64,000 bases of DNA from NCBI GenBank assembly GCA_000381605.1, contig KB906755.1, positions 930,001-994,000 of the forward strand. The letters run 5' to 3'. The notes beneath the pieces were generated by a model. That model was given only the letters and a program-made list of their open reading frames with translations, had not been told where the DNA came from and did no database searches. The DNA comes from Acidobacteriaceae bacterium KBS 89. GTDB taxonomy: Bacteria; Acidobacteriota; Terriglobia; Terriglobales; Acidobacteriaceae. Below are positions 7,447 through 16,916 of this stretch, piece after piece. The first letter of the stretch is position 1. Each line of letters starts with the position of its first letter. Position numbers and translations under genes: made by a program.

Positions 7447-9654
7447 TCATGATCGGGGCGCCGCTTGGAGATACTGTAATCGTGCCCCGTCCGCGTTCTG
7501 TGCGGCTGCAAACGTCAGGTGTATGTCTTCGTAGAGTGGTGAAAGAACGGATGCAAGGCTTTCGGCGAGACCTGCGATATCAGTGGCCTGCGGCGCGATG
7601 GGCGAAGCAATATCTTGATAATATTGGCGAATCTTCTCTTGTAGCCTTTCGGCGGAGACTCGAATATCAGGAACCGCACTGACCCCCTTTCCGCTCACCT
7701 CACTCGCCATGGCACGCATCACTTGGGCGATGTCCTGTTCGAACTCGACGCCGGCCTCAGCGACCGGCTCGGGAAGATCCGTGAGCGGATTTTTTACCAG
7801 ATACTGGACGGAGGTGATTTGCACCAGTAATAACGTACGGATAGCAGGCTGCCACCGCAGGATGTTTTTGCGAATCTCCAGCTTTTGCTGGCGCGACGGG
7901 CCGAACTCCAAAAGCACTGCATCGGACTGCGCAGTAACCGCCTGAAAGCCCTCATTGATCTGATCCCGTAAGTGGCGAATCCGTCTGATGGCCTTGACTT
8001 GGTCCTTTTCAAGCAGCTGTTCAGCGAGTTCCGCGAACAGCTCCAGATTGCTGGCGAAGACGGACTGCATCTCGCTCACCGCATTTTTCACCCACAACAG
8101 ATCAAAGAACACCCCCATGGACACGAGGCCCAACAGGACTCCGAAGACCCGGTCTCGTGCAATGGAGAGCGAGGTCTGAATAGTAAACTCCTGCATATTA
8201 ATCAGATAAAACGCCAGGGCGAGCTGCACCCCAAGATAGGAAAGCCTCGCCGACGCAGTCGAAATCCACGCGGAGATCGCGGTCACCACGGCAAATAACA
8301 CGGTGAACCCGGTAATCCCATCGAGGTAAGGAAGCACAAACACCTGCGCTCCCATTCCAAAGATAATGCCGCCAATGAATGTGCCGCTCAATCGCAGCAC
8401 CTGTTTCTGACGGGAAGAGCCAATGGTCGACAGTGCCGTAATAAAGCAGGTCACCACCGAGGTGCTCAATCCCGGCCAGTTGATTGCCGTATAGGTGATG
8501 TAACAAATCAATGCCGCCAGCGTTCCACGCAGCGCGAAATACACATGTGCCGGGTTGGAGAAGGCATCAGCAACGAAAAGAGGTGCAGCTCCCGGATCAT
8601 CCAGTGGGGCGGCAATGAACGTGTCCACCGATTCGGACCCCGAAAATGACTGCGGAATCAGCGCCGCCGTTCTCTCCATAGTAGCCAAGAAAGGAAACGA
8701 CACAGAATCGTCCTCCGAAGACTGCTTGATCTCCTCCGGAATCCTCTGCTGCATCAAAGCGTCGCGAAGCTTCTCCACTTCATCGGCGAGGCGCACAGAG
8801 CGTTGGCGATCGGCGTCATGCATTACTTCTCTTCGTTCCGATACTGTGAGTTGAAAACTGGCTGCAATATCAACTAAACGTCCCACCAAAGCAATCGCAG
8901 TGCCCGTCTGGGCCTTGAAATGGGAGCTATATTCAGATCGCAGAATGAGCCTCCGAAGCCTCGATGTACCAACCGTCGAATACAACGCAAGCTTTTTCTG
9001 CCAGTCACTGTCGAGAACCCGGTCCGATGCGGCACTCCGCAAAACAGTTTCCACGGTCTGCAAACGAATCTCTATGCCTTCTGTGAGATCGGTGGTGGGA
9101 TGCACTCGCCTGAAGATGTACTCCACCGCTACCGTCACTACCACAGCGAGAATGACCACGCCCGCCAGCCACAGCGTATTCTCCATTTTCGTGTTGAGGT
9201 TGAGCGTGGTTTCGTCCCACAGAGGGATAGCCCCCAGCACAATGAACCCGAGCGGCCCAGCGGTTCCGTAATCGACGATGCGCAACATATAAAACGAGAG
9301 GAAGATGCTGAGCGCGACCCAAAGGAAGTGAGTCAGCGGATCATCAATCAGCATCCTGACGGTGAACGCTGTATAGACAGAACCAACTAAGAAAATCACG
9401 ATGGTCCGAATTCCGGCGCGAAATGTTGCGGTAGGGTTCTCCCGGCTCAGTAACAGAGTAAAGATCGCGCCGAGAAAACCTGACGGAATACGAAACGTCA
9501 TTACCAGCACCATGAAGATCGTGGCAGAGATCGTTATGCGACCGACGATCCATGTTCTTCCGGGGTACGGGGTCAGTTCCTGCTTAATAAAGTTCCAAAA
9601 CCACCTGCCTCCTTCGTCGATCGAGGTCGGCAACGTTGCACCCTGGGCCGCCAT
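7447..9654 (-). CDS. mdtO: FUSC-family inner-membrane efflux protein (MdtO-like)
   Basis: A 735-aa protein with two blocks of membrane helices (about residues 35-190 and 370-520), each followed by a cytosolic helical region. This is the duplicated layout of the fusaric-acid-resistance/aromatic-acid exporter family. Together with the MFP and outer-membrane factor encoded just upstream it would form a tripartite pump exporting aromatic or toxic compounds across both membranes. The gene starts 2 nt after the membrane-fusion gene stops and is last in the operon. The symbol is by analogy with E. coli mdtNOP, which also has ytcA beside it; the substrate is unknown. Confidence 0.85.
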   Translation of the reverse strand: MAAQGATLPTSIDEGGRWFWNFIKQELTPYPGRTWIVGRITISATIFMVLVMTFRIPSGFLGAIFTLLLSRENPTATFRAGIRTIVIFLVGSVYTAFTVRMLIDDPLTHFLWVALSIFLSFYMLRIVDYGTAGPLGFIVLGAIPLWDETTLNLNTKMENTLWLAGVVILAVVVTVAVEYIFRRVHPTTDLTEGIEIRLQTVETVLRSAASDRVLDSDWQKKLALYSTVGTSRLRRLILRSEYSSHFKAQTGTAIALVGRLVDIAASFQLTVSERREVMHDADRQRSVRLADEVEKLRDALMQQRIPEEIKQSSEDDSVSFPFLATMERTAALIPQSFSGSESVDTFIAAPLDDPGAAPLFVADAFSNPAHVYFALRGTLAALICYITYTAINWPGLSTSVVTCFITALSTIGSSRQKQVLRLSGTFIGGIIFGMGAQVFVLPYLDGITGFTVLFAVVTAISAWISTASARLSYLGVQLALAFYLINMQEFTIQTSLSIARDRVFGVLLGLVSMGVFFDLLWVKNAVSEMQSVFASNLELFAELAEQLLEKDQVKAIRRIRHLRDQINEGFQAVTAQSDAVLLEFGPSRQQKLEIRKNILRWQPAIRTLLLVQITSVQYLVKNPLTDLPEPVAEAGVEFEQDIAQVMRAMASEVSGKGVSAVPDIRVSAERLQEKIRQYYQDIASPIAPQATDIAGLAESLASVLSPLYEDIHLTFAAAQNADGARLQYLQAAPRS

Positions 9655-9656
9655 CG

Positions 9657-10886
9657 CTACTTCGCCTTCTCGTCCCTGCGAATAACAACCACCGCGGACT
9701 CGCTAAGTCGAAACGGCTCCGACTCAGGCGCGTTGATCCGAACCCGAACCGGAAAGCGCGTAGCCAGGTGCACCCAGTTCAACGAGCGCTGCACGTCAGG
9801 CAATCCGGTAGGCGAGAATGTTCCGACAAGGGTCGAATCGGGCTGCACACCAAATCCAACACTGTCCACTACGCCGTCGTACTTGATCGACGGTCTTGAA
9901 AGCACGTACACATCAGCATGCATCCCGGGGTGGATCCGGTGAAGTTGAGTCTCGCGGAAGTTCGCGATAACCCACCAGACGCGCGTATCGATGAGGGTGA
10001 AAACCTGCTGGCCGGTGTGGGCGTAAGCGCCCTGGGAGATATTCAGATTGGTAACACGCGCATCGAACGGCGAATACACCTTGCAGTTGTTGAGGTTGTA
10101 TTCCGCAGTCCGGATCGCCGAAGCGCGTCCTTCACGCTGAGCAGTTAGCGGGTCGATGGTAAGCACGCTATGTTGAGACTGACCTAGTTGCGAATGGCTT
10201 TGCTCGACGACAGCCTTGGCCTGCTCATATTGGGCTTGAGCGGATTGCACCTGAGCTTCAGCTAATAACACCTGCGCACGGCGCTGACCGACCTCCTGTT
10301 GTTTGGAGGTGACTGCCGTCCTCGCAAGGTCCACCTGATCGACGGTGACGAACTGCTTGGCAAGCAGCGGCTCGATACGGTGATAGTTGTTGGTTGTGTA
10401 AAGCAGTTCCGCGTTGGCGGCGTCGAGGGCAGCCTTCGCATTGACGACGTTTGCCTTCGCCTCATTCACTGCGGCTGCGGCGCGGTCCACATTCGCGGCA
10501 GCGCTATCGGTATTAGCTTTCGCGGCCCCTACAGCGCTTTCTTGCGAGGCTATCGTCCTGCGTTGATCTATGATCTGTCCCTCAAGCGTGTTCAGATCGG
10601 AATTGGCTTTCTGCAAAGCGTACTCGTACGGCCGGGGATCAATCTCAAAAAGCACCTCACCCTGTTTGATGAAGGCGTTGTCCTGTACCGCCAGCCGCGT
10701 AATCGGGCCATCGACCTGCGGAGCAATGCCGATAAAATTTGCGAACACTTCGGCATCGTCCGTGCGCGGATACCGATTGGTCTCAGCGATCAGCAACAAT
10801 CCGCTAATCACCGCAGCAACGATGATGGAGATGCTTACGATCCGGCCGAGGCGCGTGGAACGTGGTGTCGGGTTATCTTCTGGCAT
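9657..10886 (-). CDS. mdtN: HlyD/EmrA-type membrane fusion protein (MdtN-like)
   Basis: About 409 residues. One N-terminal membrane anchor (RIVSISIIVAAVISGLLLI), a biotinyl-lipoyl-like half (APQVDGPITRLAVQDNAFIKQ), a long alanine/glutamine-rich coiled-coil hairpin (about residues 95-215), the second lipoyl half and a beta-barrel (VYSPFDARVTNLNISQGAYA). It bridges the inner-membrane pump and the outer-membrane factor. The ATG at 10886 has an AAGGAG Shine-Dalgarno 6 nt upstream and is preferred to the in-frame ATG 21 nt earlier. It is third in the four-gene operon. Confidence 0.87.
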   Translation of the reverse strand: MPEDNPTPRSTRLGRIVSISIIVAAVISGLLLIAETNRYPRTDDAEVFANFIGIAPQVDGPITRLAVQDNAFIKQGEVLFEIDPRPYEYALQKANSDLNTLEGQIIDQRRTIASQESAVGAAKANTDSAAANVDRAAAAVNEAKANVVNAKAALDAANAELLYTTNNYHRIEPLLAKQFVTVDQVDLARTAVTSKQQEVGQRRAQVLLAEAQVQSAQAQYEQAKAVVEQSHSQLGQSQHSVLTIDPLTAQREGRASAIRTAEYNLNNCKVYSPFDARVTNLNISQGAYAHTGQQVFTLIDTRVWWVIANFRETQLHRIHPGMHADVYVLSRPSIKYDGVVDSVGFGVQPDSTLVGTFSPTGLPDVQRSLNWVHLATRFPVRVRINAPESEPFRLSESAVVVIRRDEKAK

Positions 10887-10903
10887 CGCTTCTCCTTTCC
10901 GAA

Positions 10904-11215
10904 TCAACTAAAAAACAGCAGCCACAGAGTAAAGGTGAAAAACGCCGCCAGGCAGGGATACACGAGGATCAGCGGCGACAACTGCTCCTCCAGCTTGATG
11001 CGCACAAACAGCAACCGTGAACCGACAGTGAGCAGGATGCCAATCACCCCGCACAATATCCAAGAAGGAAAAAATGAGCCAAGAATATTAAAAGAAGGTG
11101 CCCGCGAGCACCCCGCGAGGAGCAGCATCGCTGCGGAAGAAGAGGAAGCCAGAAAAACCTCAGTTCTTCGTTGAGAGCCAGCCGAATCTTGTTTTCTGTT
11201 TGCGTTACGGCCCAT
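10904..11215 (-). CDS. ytcA: YtcA-family small lipoprotein
   Basis: A 103-aa protein with a lipoprotein signal ending LLLAGC (lipobox cysteine near residue 36), then SRAPSFNILGSFFPSWILCG and two membrane helices. This is the YtcA family pattern; ytcA neighbours mdtNOP in E. coli. Its function is unknown, but the conserved linkage suggests an accessory role in the pump. The start overlaps the end of the outer-membrane factor gene by 11 bp, so translation is probably coupled. Confidence 0.75.
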   Translation of the reverse strand: MGRNANRKQDSAGSQRRTEVFLASSSSAAMLLLAGCSRAPSFNILGSFFPSWILCGVIGILLTVGSRLLFVRIKLEEQLSPLILVYPCLAAFFTFTLWLLFFS

Positions 11216-12629
11216 GTCGGAGCAAATCTCCTGTCTCGAAGGCTAATGCTGCAATTCCGGTTAACAGCTGAGTTCGCGCGCTCACGTCGGCGGTTCGCGC
11301 CACTGCCAGAGCACGTTGTGCGGAAACCACGTCGATCTGACTGCGAACTCCGTAGTTGTACGACTGCAAGGCCGCGTCATACGACTCACTCGCCGCAGCC
11401 AGCAACGCGGCCGCCGCCTTCTGCTGCCGCAGCGCGGTTCGCGCCGTGGAGTAAGCCGCCCACACCTGATTTTCCACTTGATCACGAATAGCATCGACCT
11501 CCGCCGCAGCCTGCCTCTGATCGGCCTTTGCCCGGGCGAGCCGGCTCTCGCGCGCAAACCCATCGAACAGGTTCCATGTCAAACTGAGCCTGGCGTTCCA
11601 GGTTTCCTGGTTCGGCGAGTAAACTCCCGGCGCCAGATTCTGCTGTGCGTAAGTGTGCGCCAGGCCGCCGCTGCCATCGAGGCTCAACGTAGGTAGATAA
11701 GCCGTCTTCGCCGCTTTGACTTCAGCCCCGGTAGCGCGAAGTTGTTCCACCCGCTGCATCAGGTCAGGACGCTGAGCCAATGCCCTGTCAATCGAAGTCT
11801 CAACCGCATCGGTCAAATCTTGTGGAATCGTCAAAGTCTGAATGGCTTCTACCTGAAACTTAACTGTTGGTGTAACGCCAAGTGCGTTCGCCAGATCACC
11901 ATGCGCAATCTCCGTCGCTCCGATCGCGGCTTGCAGATCATAATCTGCCTGTGCCGCAGCACTCCGAGCTTCGAGCACATCCGGCAAAGTCGCCAGCCCT
12001 TCATGTAAACGCGCTTCGGCAGCGTCCAGCACGGTCTGCGCGTTCTTCAGATTGGCCTCCTGCGCGTCCTCCTGCCCTTTGCTATTGAGCACCCGGTAGT
12101 ACGCCGACATCACCTGAAAAATAATCTTGCGATGGGTATCGTTGAAAAGAAAGTTGGCGGCCAGCAGATTACTTTGACTGATAGCCACCTCCTGCAATCG
12201 CCTGCCGAAGTCGAAGATAATGTAATCCAACACCAGTACGGGAGAAAATGTCCCGCTAGTCTGGCGGATGAAATTCGGAGAAAAAAAGATTTGACTACGG
12301 CTGGTATCAGCAAGCGCTAGTGCAGCCAAAGTAGGATACAGGCTTGCTTTAGAGACTCCCACCTCTGCCGCACGCGCCTTAGCGTTCTCCCACGCCACCC
12401 GAGTCTCCGGATTGTTCTGTTCAGCGATGTCCACCAATTCCGGCAGCGTATACACCTTCAGCGGATCGGGAACAAATTGCGGAATGCCTCGGGGAAGAAT
12501 GTCGGGACGACGATTGGGCATCGGCTCCCATGGTCGTTCTGCAGTTGACGGCGCCTGTTGACCCAGACAGACTCCGCCCGCTTGCAGCATGACGAAAATA
12601 ACGATCGCTGGTGCACAAAAGCTTTTCAT
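11205..12629 (-). CDS. mdtP: TolC-family outer-membrane efflux factor (MdtP-like)
   Basis: A 474-aa protein with a signal peptide (about residues 1-23, cleaved near CLGQQ) and two homologous OEP halves rich in long helices (ALADTSRSQIFFSPNF region; LTWNLFDGFARESRLARAKA in the second). It would form the outer-membrane channel of the tripartite pump. It is the first gene of the four-gene minus-strand operon. No clear Shine-Dalgarno precedes the ATG (an A-run is there instead). No regulator gene is adjacent. Confidence 0.87.
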   Translation of the reverse strand: MKSFCAPAIVIFVMLQAGGVCLGQQAPSTAERPWEPMPNRRPDILPRGIPQFVPDPLKVYTLPELVDIAEQNNPETRVAWENAKARAAEVGVSKASLYPTLAALALADTSRSQIFFSPNFIRQTSGTFSPVLVLDYIIFDFGRRLQEVAISQSNLLAANFLFNDTHRKIIFQVMSAYYRVLNSKGQEDAQEANLKNAQTVLDAAEARLHEGLATLPDVLEARSAAAQADYDLQAAIGATEIAHGDLANALGVTPTVKFQVEAIQTLTIPQDLTDAVETSIDRALAQRPDLMQRVEQLRATGAEVKAAKTAYLPTLSLDGSGGLAHTYAQQNLAPGVYSPNQETWNARLSLTWNLFDGFARESRLARAKADQRQAAAEVDAIRDQVENQVWAAYSTARTALRQQKAAAALLAAASESYDAALQSYNYGVRSQIDVVSAQRALAVARTADVSARTQLLTGIAALAFETGDLLRHGP

Positions 12630-13180
12630 TTTTTTGAGCCACAGTGCTGTAATTAGGATTGGAACAAATGTCTTTGCTTCCTGCAGGATATTTCAAAATA
12701 CCCTCTCACACAGAAAATCGTCCTTGCAAATGTGAGACCGTCTCGGTGAAGTTCGTTTGAGTGCCACGTGTCCGTCCTTCTCGACCTAGTATCCGCCATT
12801 TACGAACATGGCAATTGAAGATGACAGCCCCATTTGGGTCTTCTCATTGTCGACGAAAATACGGAAGTCGCCGGATGGGCTGCGCACTCCCGCAGGTGCA
12901 CGAAGCGCACCCCACCAGCCGGAACGTTCGCCGGTGCCAATCTCCTGAGGGGGAATAAGATCAAAGATCGAGATCGCCTGGCAACGGCGTTGCTTGCCGG
13001 AGTTGCCCCTCTACGCACAGATTTCGGAGCCTATCACGTGTTCCTATTAGTTGCCGGATGTCCTAAACAGGCCTGAAAAAAGGAAGGAGGTATGGAAGAA
13101 TGCGAGGGAGCTCCGCGAGTTCATCGCGAAGCATTGAAATACTCTCAGTTGCTGTCATTCTCAAGAGCGGACGACTTGGG
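12630..13180. other. Intergenic region with no supported gene
   Basis: About 550 bp between the start of the efflux operon and the end of the sigma-factor gene. It should hold the efflux operon promoter. Short frames here (up to 80 aa) lack Shine-Dalgarno sites and protein-like composition, and no repeat or RNA was recognised. Confidence 0.5.
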
Positions 13181-13936
13181 CTATATTTGTTGGCTTTGGA
13201 GTTCAGAACCAGTTCTACGAGAACAAGTCTTATCTTGCTCTCGACATGGCGGCAGTTTCGGGTAGCTCTCAGTAGATTGGCGCGCGGGCAACCGCACTGA
13301 GGATTGTAGCGACCTGCGCAGCACAGTTCTGGCTCGCAACAAGCGCGATTTCACAGCGGCGACCGAGAGACCTGCGGCACCGGCTATTTCCTTGATGGAA
13401 CCGTCATGCGTTTGCTGGATTTCAATGATGGTACGAAGGGCGGGTCGCAAACGGTGTATTGCTCGCTTCAAGTTCTTTTCTGCTTCCTTCTTTACGTGGT
13501 GTTCCTCAATATTGGCTCTCTTGTCTGCCACTTCCCATTGCTGCCAGGTTTCACCATCGGCGCTCCAATCCATCGAGGTCTCCGGATGAGAACGCTTTCT
13601 GCGTAAGGTCATGAGCGCTGAATTGATCGCGATGCGCGTAAACCAAGTCGAGAATTTCGCCCGGTTATCGAAAGTGTGCAAATGCACGTAGGCTTTCATC
13701 CACGCATCCTGAATCGCATCCTCCGCATCGTCCCGGTTTCCCGTTACTCGATAGACTATCTTGAATGCCGTGTTCGAGTAGCGCGTCCATAACTCCGCAA
13801 AGGCTGGGTGATTCCCTGCCTTGGCTGCCGCAACAAGGACTTCGTCCGTTGTAGCGGAACCTACGAACTTCAGGTCGATGCTGTCTTGCAGGGCGTGCGA
13901 TTGCATAGCAATTCTCTCCGAATAAATAACGGTCAT
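13181..13936 (-). CDS. ECF-type RNA polymerase sigma factor
   Basis: A 251-aa sigma-70 family protein. Region 2 lies at about residues 40-105 (FAELWTRYSNTAFKIVYRV and DAEDAIQDAWMKAY) and region 4 at about 155-205 (IKEIAGAAGLSVAAVKSRLL) with a helix-turn-helix. The C-terminal 45 residues after region 4 are basic, low-complexity and probably disordered. A strong purine-rich Shine-Dalgarno precedes the ATG. No anti-sigma gene is adjacent, so the mode of control is unclear. Confidence 0.88.
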   Translation of the reverse strand: MTVIYSERIAMQSHALQDSIDLKFVGSATTDEVLVAAAKAGNHPAFAELWTRYSNTAFKIVYRVTGNRDDAEDAIQDAWMKAYVHLHTFDNRAKFSTWFTRIAINSALMTLRRKRSHPETSMDWSADGETWQQWEVADKRANIEEHHVKKEAEKNLKRAIHRLRPALRTIIEIQQTHDGSIKEIAGAAGLSVAAVKSRLLRARTVLRRSLQSSVRLPARQSTESYPKLPPCREQDKTCSRRTGSELQSQQI

Positions 13937-14447
13937 TCCACCTCTTCCTTTCCTGGCAACAAATGGCCCGGATCCCGCGCCACACTCTTCCCGCAGGTGA
14001 AAGCGGAAAAATTAAGTGTGCGTGATAGTCATCAACTGCGATGCCGGCCACTAACCCGAAGCCGGAGAACAGCTGCCTTCGCAACGTCGTCAGGATTTTG
14101 ACCCATCTTGGGCCAAGACTATGGCTTCTACCAAACCTGCGAAACCCTAGATCGCGCCCAAAATCCCAACCACTTTCGAGGTGTTTAGAAGCCCCCTTGT
14201 GCAAATCGCTGCGTCAATAGTACGGGCGCAATCTGGGATAAAACGCAGGTCTCATAGCCCTGTCAGAACCCGCATCCAAAGCTTGCAGTCTGCAAAAGTT
14301 GGTAAAGTTAGGAGATACAGTTTGTGCGCTGCATGAATGTGCGATCAGGATTATGGCGGATATCTGACTATGCACTTTCTGAATGTTTGCGTGACAGAAC
14401 AATTTCTTTTACGCAATCGTTCCCGCGCGGAACGCAACTGGAGGTTT
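13937..14447. other. Intergenic region with divergent promoters expected
   Basis: About 510 bp between the divergent sigma-factor and GH16-like genes. The promoters of both should lie here. No RNA gene or repeat was seen, and the minus-strand frames in it look like chance. Confidence 0.4.
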
Positions 14448-15539
14448 ATGAGGTTTATCAGTGAAACTCCAGACACCAAGCCGCGACGACAGCAGATTCT
14501 GCTGGTCCTCGTCAGCGCTTTACTGGTTGGTTGCCATTCAAACGGCTCGCCGTCGCGTAAGCCGTCAGTCCAGGTGACCCGAGTCCCCTCAGCCAACCCC
14601 GGCGGCCCGGAGCAGCTGGATTATATTGAGGGGCGAACGAGTGATACTCGACCAGACCAGCAAATCGTTCTGTATGCCCGCAGTGGTGTCTGGTGGATAC
14701 AGCCCTTTAAAGACAACCCATTTACCAAGATTCAAGCTGATTCCACGTGGAAAAACTCGACACATTTGGGCACAGAGTACGCCGCGCTGCTGGTAGACCC
14801 CGGATTTCGTCCGGAATCGAAGATCGCAACACTTCCCAACGAGGGCAACGGCATAGTCGCTGTCACGACCGTAGCGGGCACGCCTGCCGCGCCCATCATG
14901 TCCAAAGTGATTCATTTCAGCGGCTATGACTGGAACGTTCGAACCGCAGGAAGCGATCGGGGTGGTGAACCAAACTCGTATGATCCAGCAAATGCATGGG
15001 TCGATCCAAAAGGGTATTTACACCTTCGCATGGCAGTACGCGATGGCCGATGGACATGTGCGGAGGTAAATCTAACCCGCAGTCTTGGATTTGGCACTTA
15101 CAGATTCGTCGTGCAGGATTTCGCTCACCTTGGGCCGTCAGCGGTCCTGGGAATGTTCACATGGGATGAGGCGGGAGCGGATGACGTTCGCAATGAACTC
15201 GATGTTGAATTGAGCCGCTGGGGTATTCCCGGCGCCAAAAACGCGCAATATGTAGTTCAGCCGTTTTATGTTCCTGAAAATGTAGCCCGCTTTACGGTGC
15301 CCGCAGGTGTGTTGACTCACATCCTTCGCTGGGACCGTGGTACTGCCTCGTTCAAGACCGTTCCCGGCTCGGTGGTTGGCCCCGGGTCAAAGACCATCAG
15401 TGCTCATGTATTCACCTCAGGCATCCCCACTCCGGCGGCGGAGACCGTCCACATTGGCTTTTACGACTTCCATCATTCCAAGAGCACCTTGCAACTTCCC
15501 GCCGAGGTCGTCATTGAGAAATTCGAGTACCTTCCGTAA
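14448..15539 (+). CDS. GH16-like secreted lipoprotein
   Basis: A 363-aa protein with a lipoprotein signal ending LLVGC. The second half resembles concanavalin-like GH16 hydrolases, including the E-x-D-x-E pattern in ELDVELSRWG and strands around AWVDPKGYLHLRM. The N-terminal part (residues about 50-110) may be an Ig-like or carbohydrate-binding module. The ATG at 14448 follows GGAGG by 4 nt and puts the signal peptide at the N-terminus; a longer frame from 14337 has no such site. The stop codon TAA lies in the left copy of the mobile element repeat. Family assignment is by motif only. Confidence 0.65.
   Translation: MRFISETPDTKPRRQQILLVLVSALLVGCHSNGSPSRKPSVQVTRVPSANPGGPEQLDYIEGRTSDTRPDQQIVLYARSGVWWIQPFKDNPFTKIQADSTWKNSTHLGTEYAALLVDPGFRPESKIATLPNEGNGIVAVTTVAGTPAAPIMSKVIHFSGYDWNVRTAGSDRGGEPNSYDPANAWVDPKGYLHLRMAVRDGRWTCAEVNLTRSLGFGTYRFVVQDFAHLGPSAVLGMFTWDEAGADDVRNELDVELSRWGIPGAKNAQYVVQPFYVPENVARFTVPAGVLTHILRWDRGTASFKTVPGSVVGPGSKTISAHVFTSGIPTPAAETVHIGFYDFHHSKSTLQLPAEVVIEKFEYLP
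15521..15539 (+). repeat. Left attachment-site candidate (attL)
   Basis: This 19-bp stretch matches 25611-25629 at 17 of 19 positions, with the last 12 (TACCTTCCGTAA) identical. It forms the last codons and stop of the GH16-like gene. The two copies sit exactly at the outer edges of the integrase-bearing region. Confidence 0.7.
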
Positions 15540-15557
15540 CTGGCCCACGAAAAACTG

Positions 15558-15588
15558 GACTCGCGACGACTTCCAACGCGAGTCTTTT
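15558..15588 (+). terminator. Rho-independent terminator at the left edge of the element
   Basis: GACTCGCG and CGCGAGTC form an 8-bp perfect stem with an 11-nt loop, followed by TTTTCTTT. It lies 18 nt after the GH16-like gene stop, and also just inside the element if attL is right, where it would insulate the element from chromosomal transcription. Confidence 0.75.
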
Positions 15589-15765
15589 CTTTGTTTGAGA
15601 TACCACGTAACCCATTGAAGCCTCTATATTTGCACGTCGCGCGACGTACGAATCTGAGTGTTATGGGTTGCTATGGTTTGTTACCTCTTGGCGATCCAGT
15701 GGTTGCTGTGGTGGTTGCACCTCGCCCGCCCACGCCCCACACAATCCCCCACCCTTCACCCACCA

Positions 15766-16107
15766 ATGGCATCGCGGGTACGGCACCGCGTCTGCCGGGG
15801 GTTCGCTGGTGTGGATGTGACCGAGGACGCCATCCAATTACCGGGCAGCACCCGGATTGCTGCGGTTTCTGGTGGCCACCGTCACAACCTTATGACGAAG
15901 ACAGGACCAGACCAACCGACACACAAACTCACCATCACCCAGACGGATGAAATCATCTTGCATGCCGCGACACCGGAGGACGGTGCCATCGAGGACTGCG
16001 AAGAGACCACCAAGGCGGTGAAATACTTCTTCGAAACTGGGGCGGTCGGCACCGTTTGCCGCGTAACGGGAGCGGTACAGATCACAAGTACACCGCGAGG
16101 CCGATAA
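15766..16107 (+). CDS. Hypothetical protein in the left arm of the element
   Basis: A 113-aa frame. Its second half has protein-like composition (TDEIILHAATPEDGAIEDCE, VKYFFETGAVGTV) but no family is recognised. The start is uncertain; no clear Shine-Dalgarno precedes the ATG at 15766, and the frame stays open upstream to 15658. It could be the surviving end of a longer gene. Confidence 0.35.
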   Translation: MASRVRHRVCRGFAGVDVTEDAIQLPGSTRIAAVSGGHRHNLMTKTGPDQPTHKLTITQTDEIILHAATPEDGAIEDCEETTKAVKYFFETGAVGTVCRVTGAVQITSTPRGR

Positions 16108-16128
16108 CGCCCTCCCGGTCCCGGGTAT

Positions 16129-16144
16129 GGGGTTTTCGGCAACT
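16129..16144 (+). repeat. 16-bp direct repeat, left copy
   Basis: GGGGTTTTCGGCAACT occurs here and again at 16755-16770, flanking the gene at 16251-16694. Several further TCGGCA or TGCCGA motifs lie around both copies. Confidence 0.7.
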
Positions 16145-16250
16145 ACGAATCGAACTTGCCGATAACGTGACTTTTGGGGAGTTCGGTTCAACGAGACTTC
16201 CGTATTGCCGGTGACACGGCAACCTTGAGGAGGCGCGATAATGAGGGCTT

Positions 16251-16694
16251 ATGGTGAACCAAAAGAAGAGACGTTCGGCTGCGAAGCTTCTGGCGGACTT
16301 TTTCAATGGAACGATCACAAATGACGATTACGACAATGAGTTCCCCGATGACAGCGCCGACGCCGGGCTAAAAGCGATCTACCGTCGAATCTGGTTCTAT
16401 TACAGCGACCTTGCGTCGCATTCCCTCAACCGTCAGGAACTCTCGGACGATGACATCGCGCTGTTCGAACGCTGTATCGAGTTTCTGAAGACCGACCTTG
16501 AATACGAGGGGCCGCCAATTCGTGTGCGTGTCCCCATTGGCAGGCTCTTCAGACGTCTACTTGGCGGACTTGAGCCTCAAACCATCCTCGGATCGAAAAG
16601 TACAGAAGATGCCATCTTCTTCACCGCATGGTGGCCCTTTGCCTCGACGGATCAGAGGGAGAAGGCATTGCGACACATCCAAAAGCATTCCTGA
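16251..16694 (+). CDS. Hypothetical acidic protein of the element
   Basis: A 147-aa protein. The N-terminus is basic (NQKKRRSAAKLLADFFNG), followed by an acidic stretch (DDYDNEFPDDSADAG) and an aromatic helical region (IYRRIWFYYSDLASHSLN). GAGG-type purines precede the ATG. No family is recognised. It is a single plus-strand gene framed by 16-bp direct repeats, so it may be a separately acquired cargo gene. Confidence 0.6.
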   Translation: MVNQKKRRSAAKLLADFFNGTITNDDYDNEFPDDSADAGLKAIYRRIWFYYSDLASHSLNRQELSDDDIALFERCIEFLKTDLEYEGPPIRVRVPIGRLFRRLLGGLEPQTILGSKSTEDAIFFTAWWPFASTDQREKALRHIQKHS

Positions 16695-16754
16695 CTGTGT
16701 TGTCGGCAACGGACATTTCGGCATTGGACAGTCGATTCCTTACTGCCTGAAAAC

Positions 16755-16770
16755 GGGGTTTTCGGCAACT
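16755..16770 (+). repeat. 16-bp direct repeat, right copy
   Basis: Identical to 16129-16144. The gene lies between the copies, which are 626 bp apart. Confidence 0.7.
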
Positions 16771-16916
16771 TCGCTTTGACAGCCCGGTCCGCGGGTTCCC
16801 GGCGAAAAAACGACCCCTCATTTTTTTTGAGGGGCCAATCTGCCTTGGTTCTCTCGGTTAGGAGAGTTTTTGCGAGTGCGATCTTGAGTCGCTATCTCGG
16901 CAAACTTTGTGTCGTT

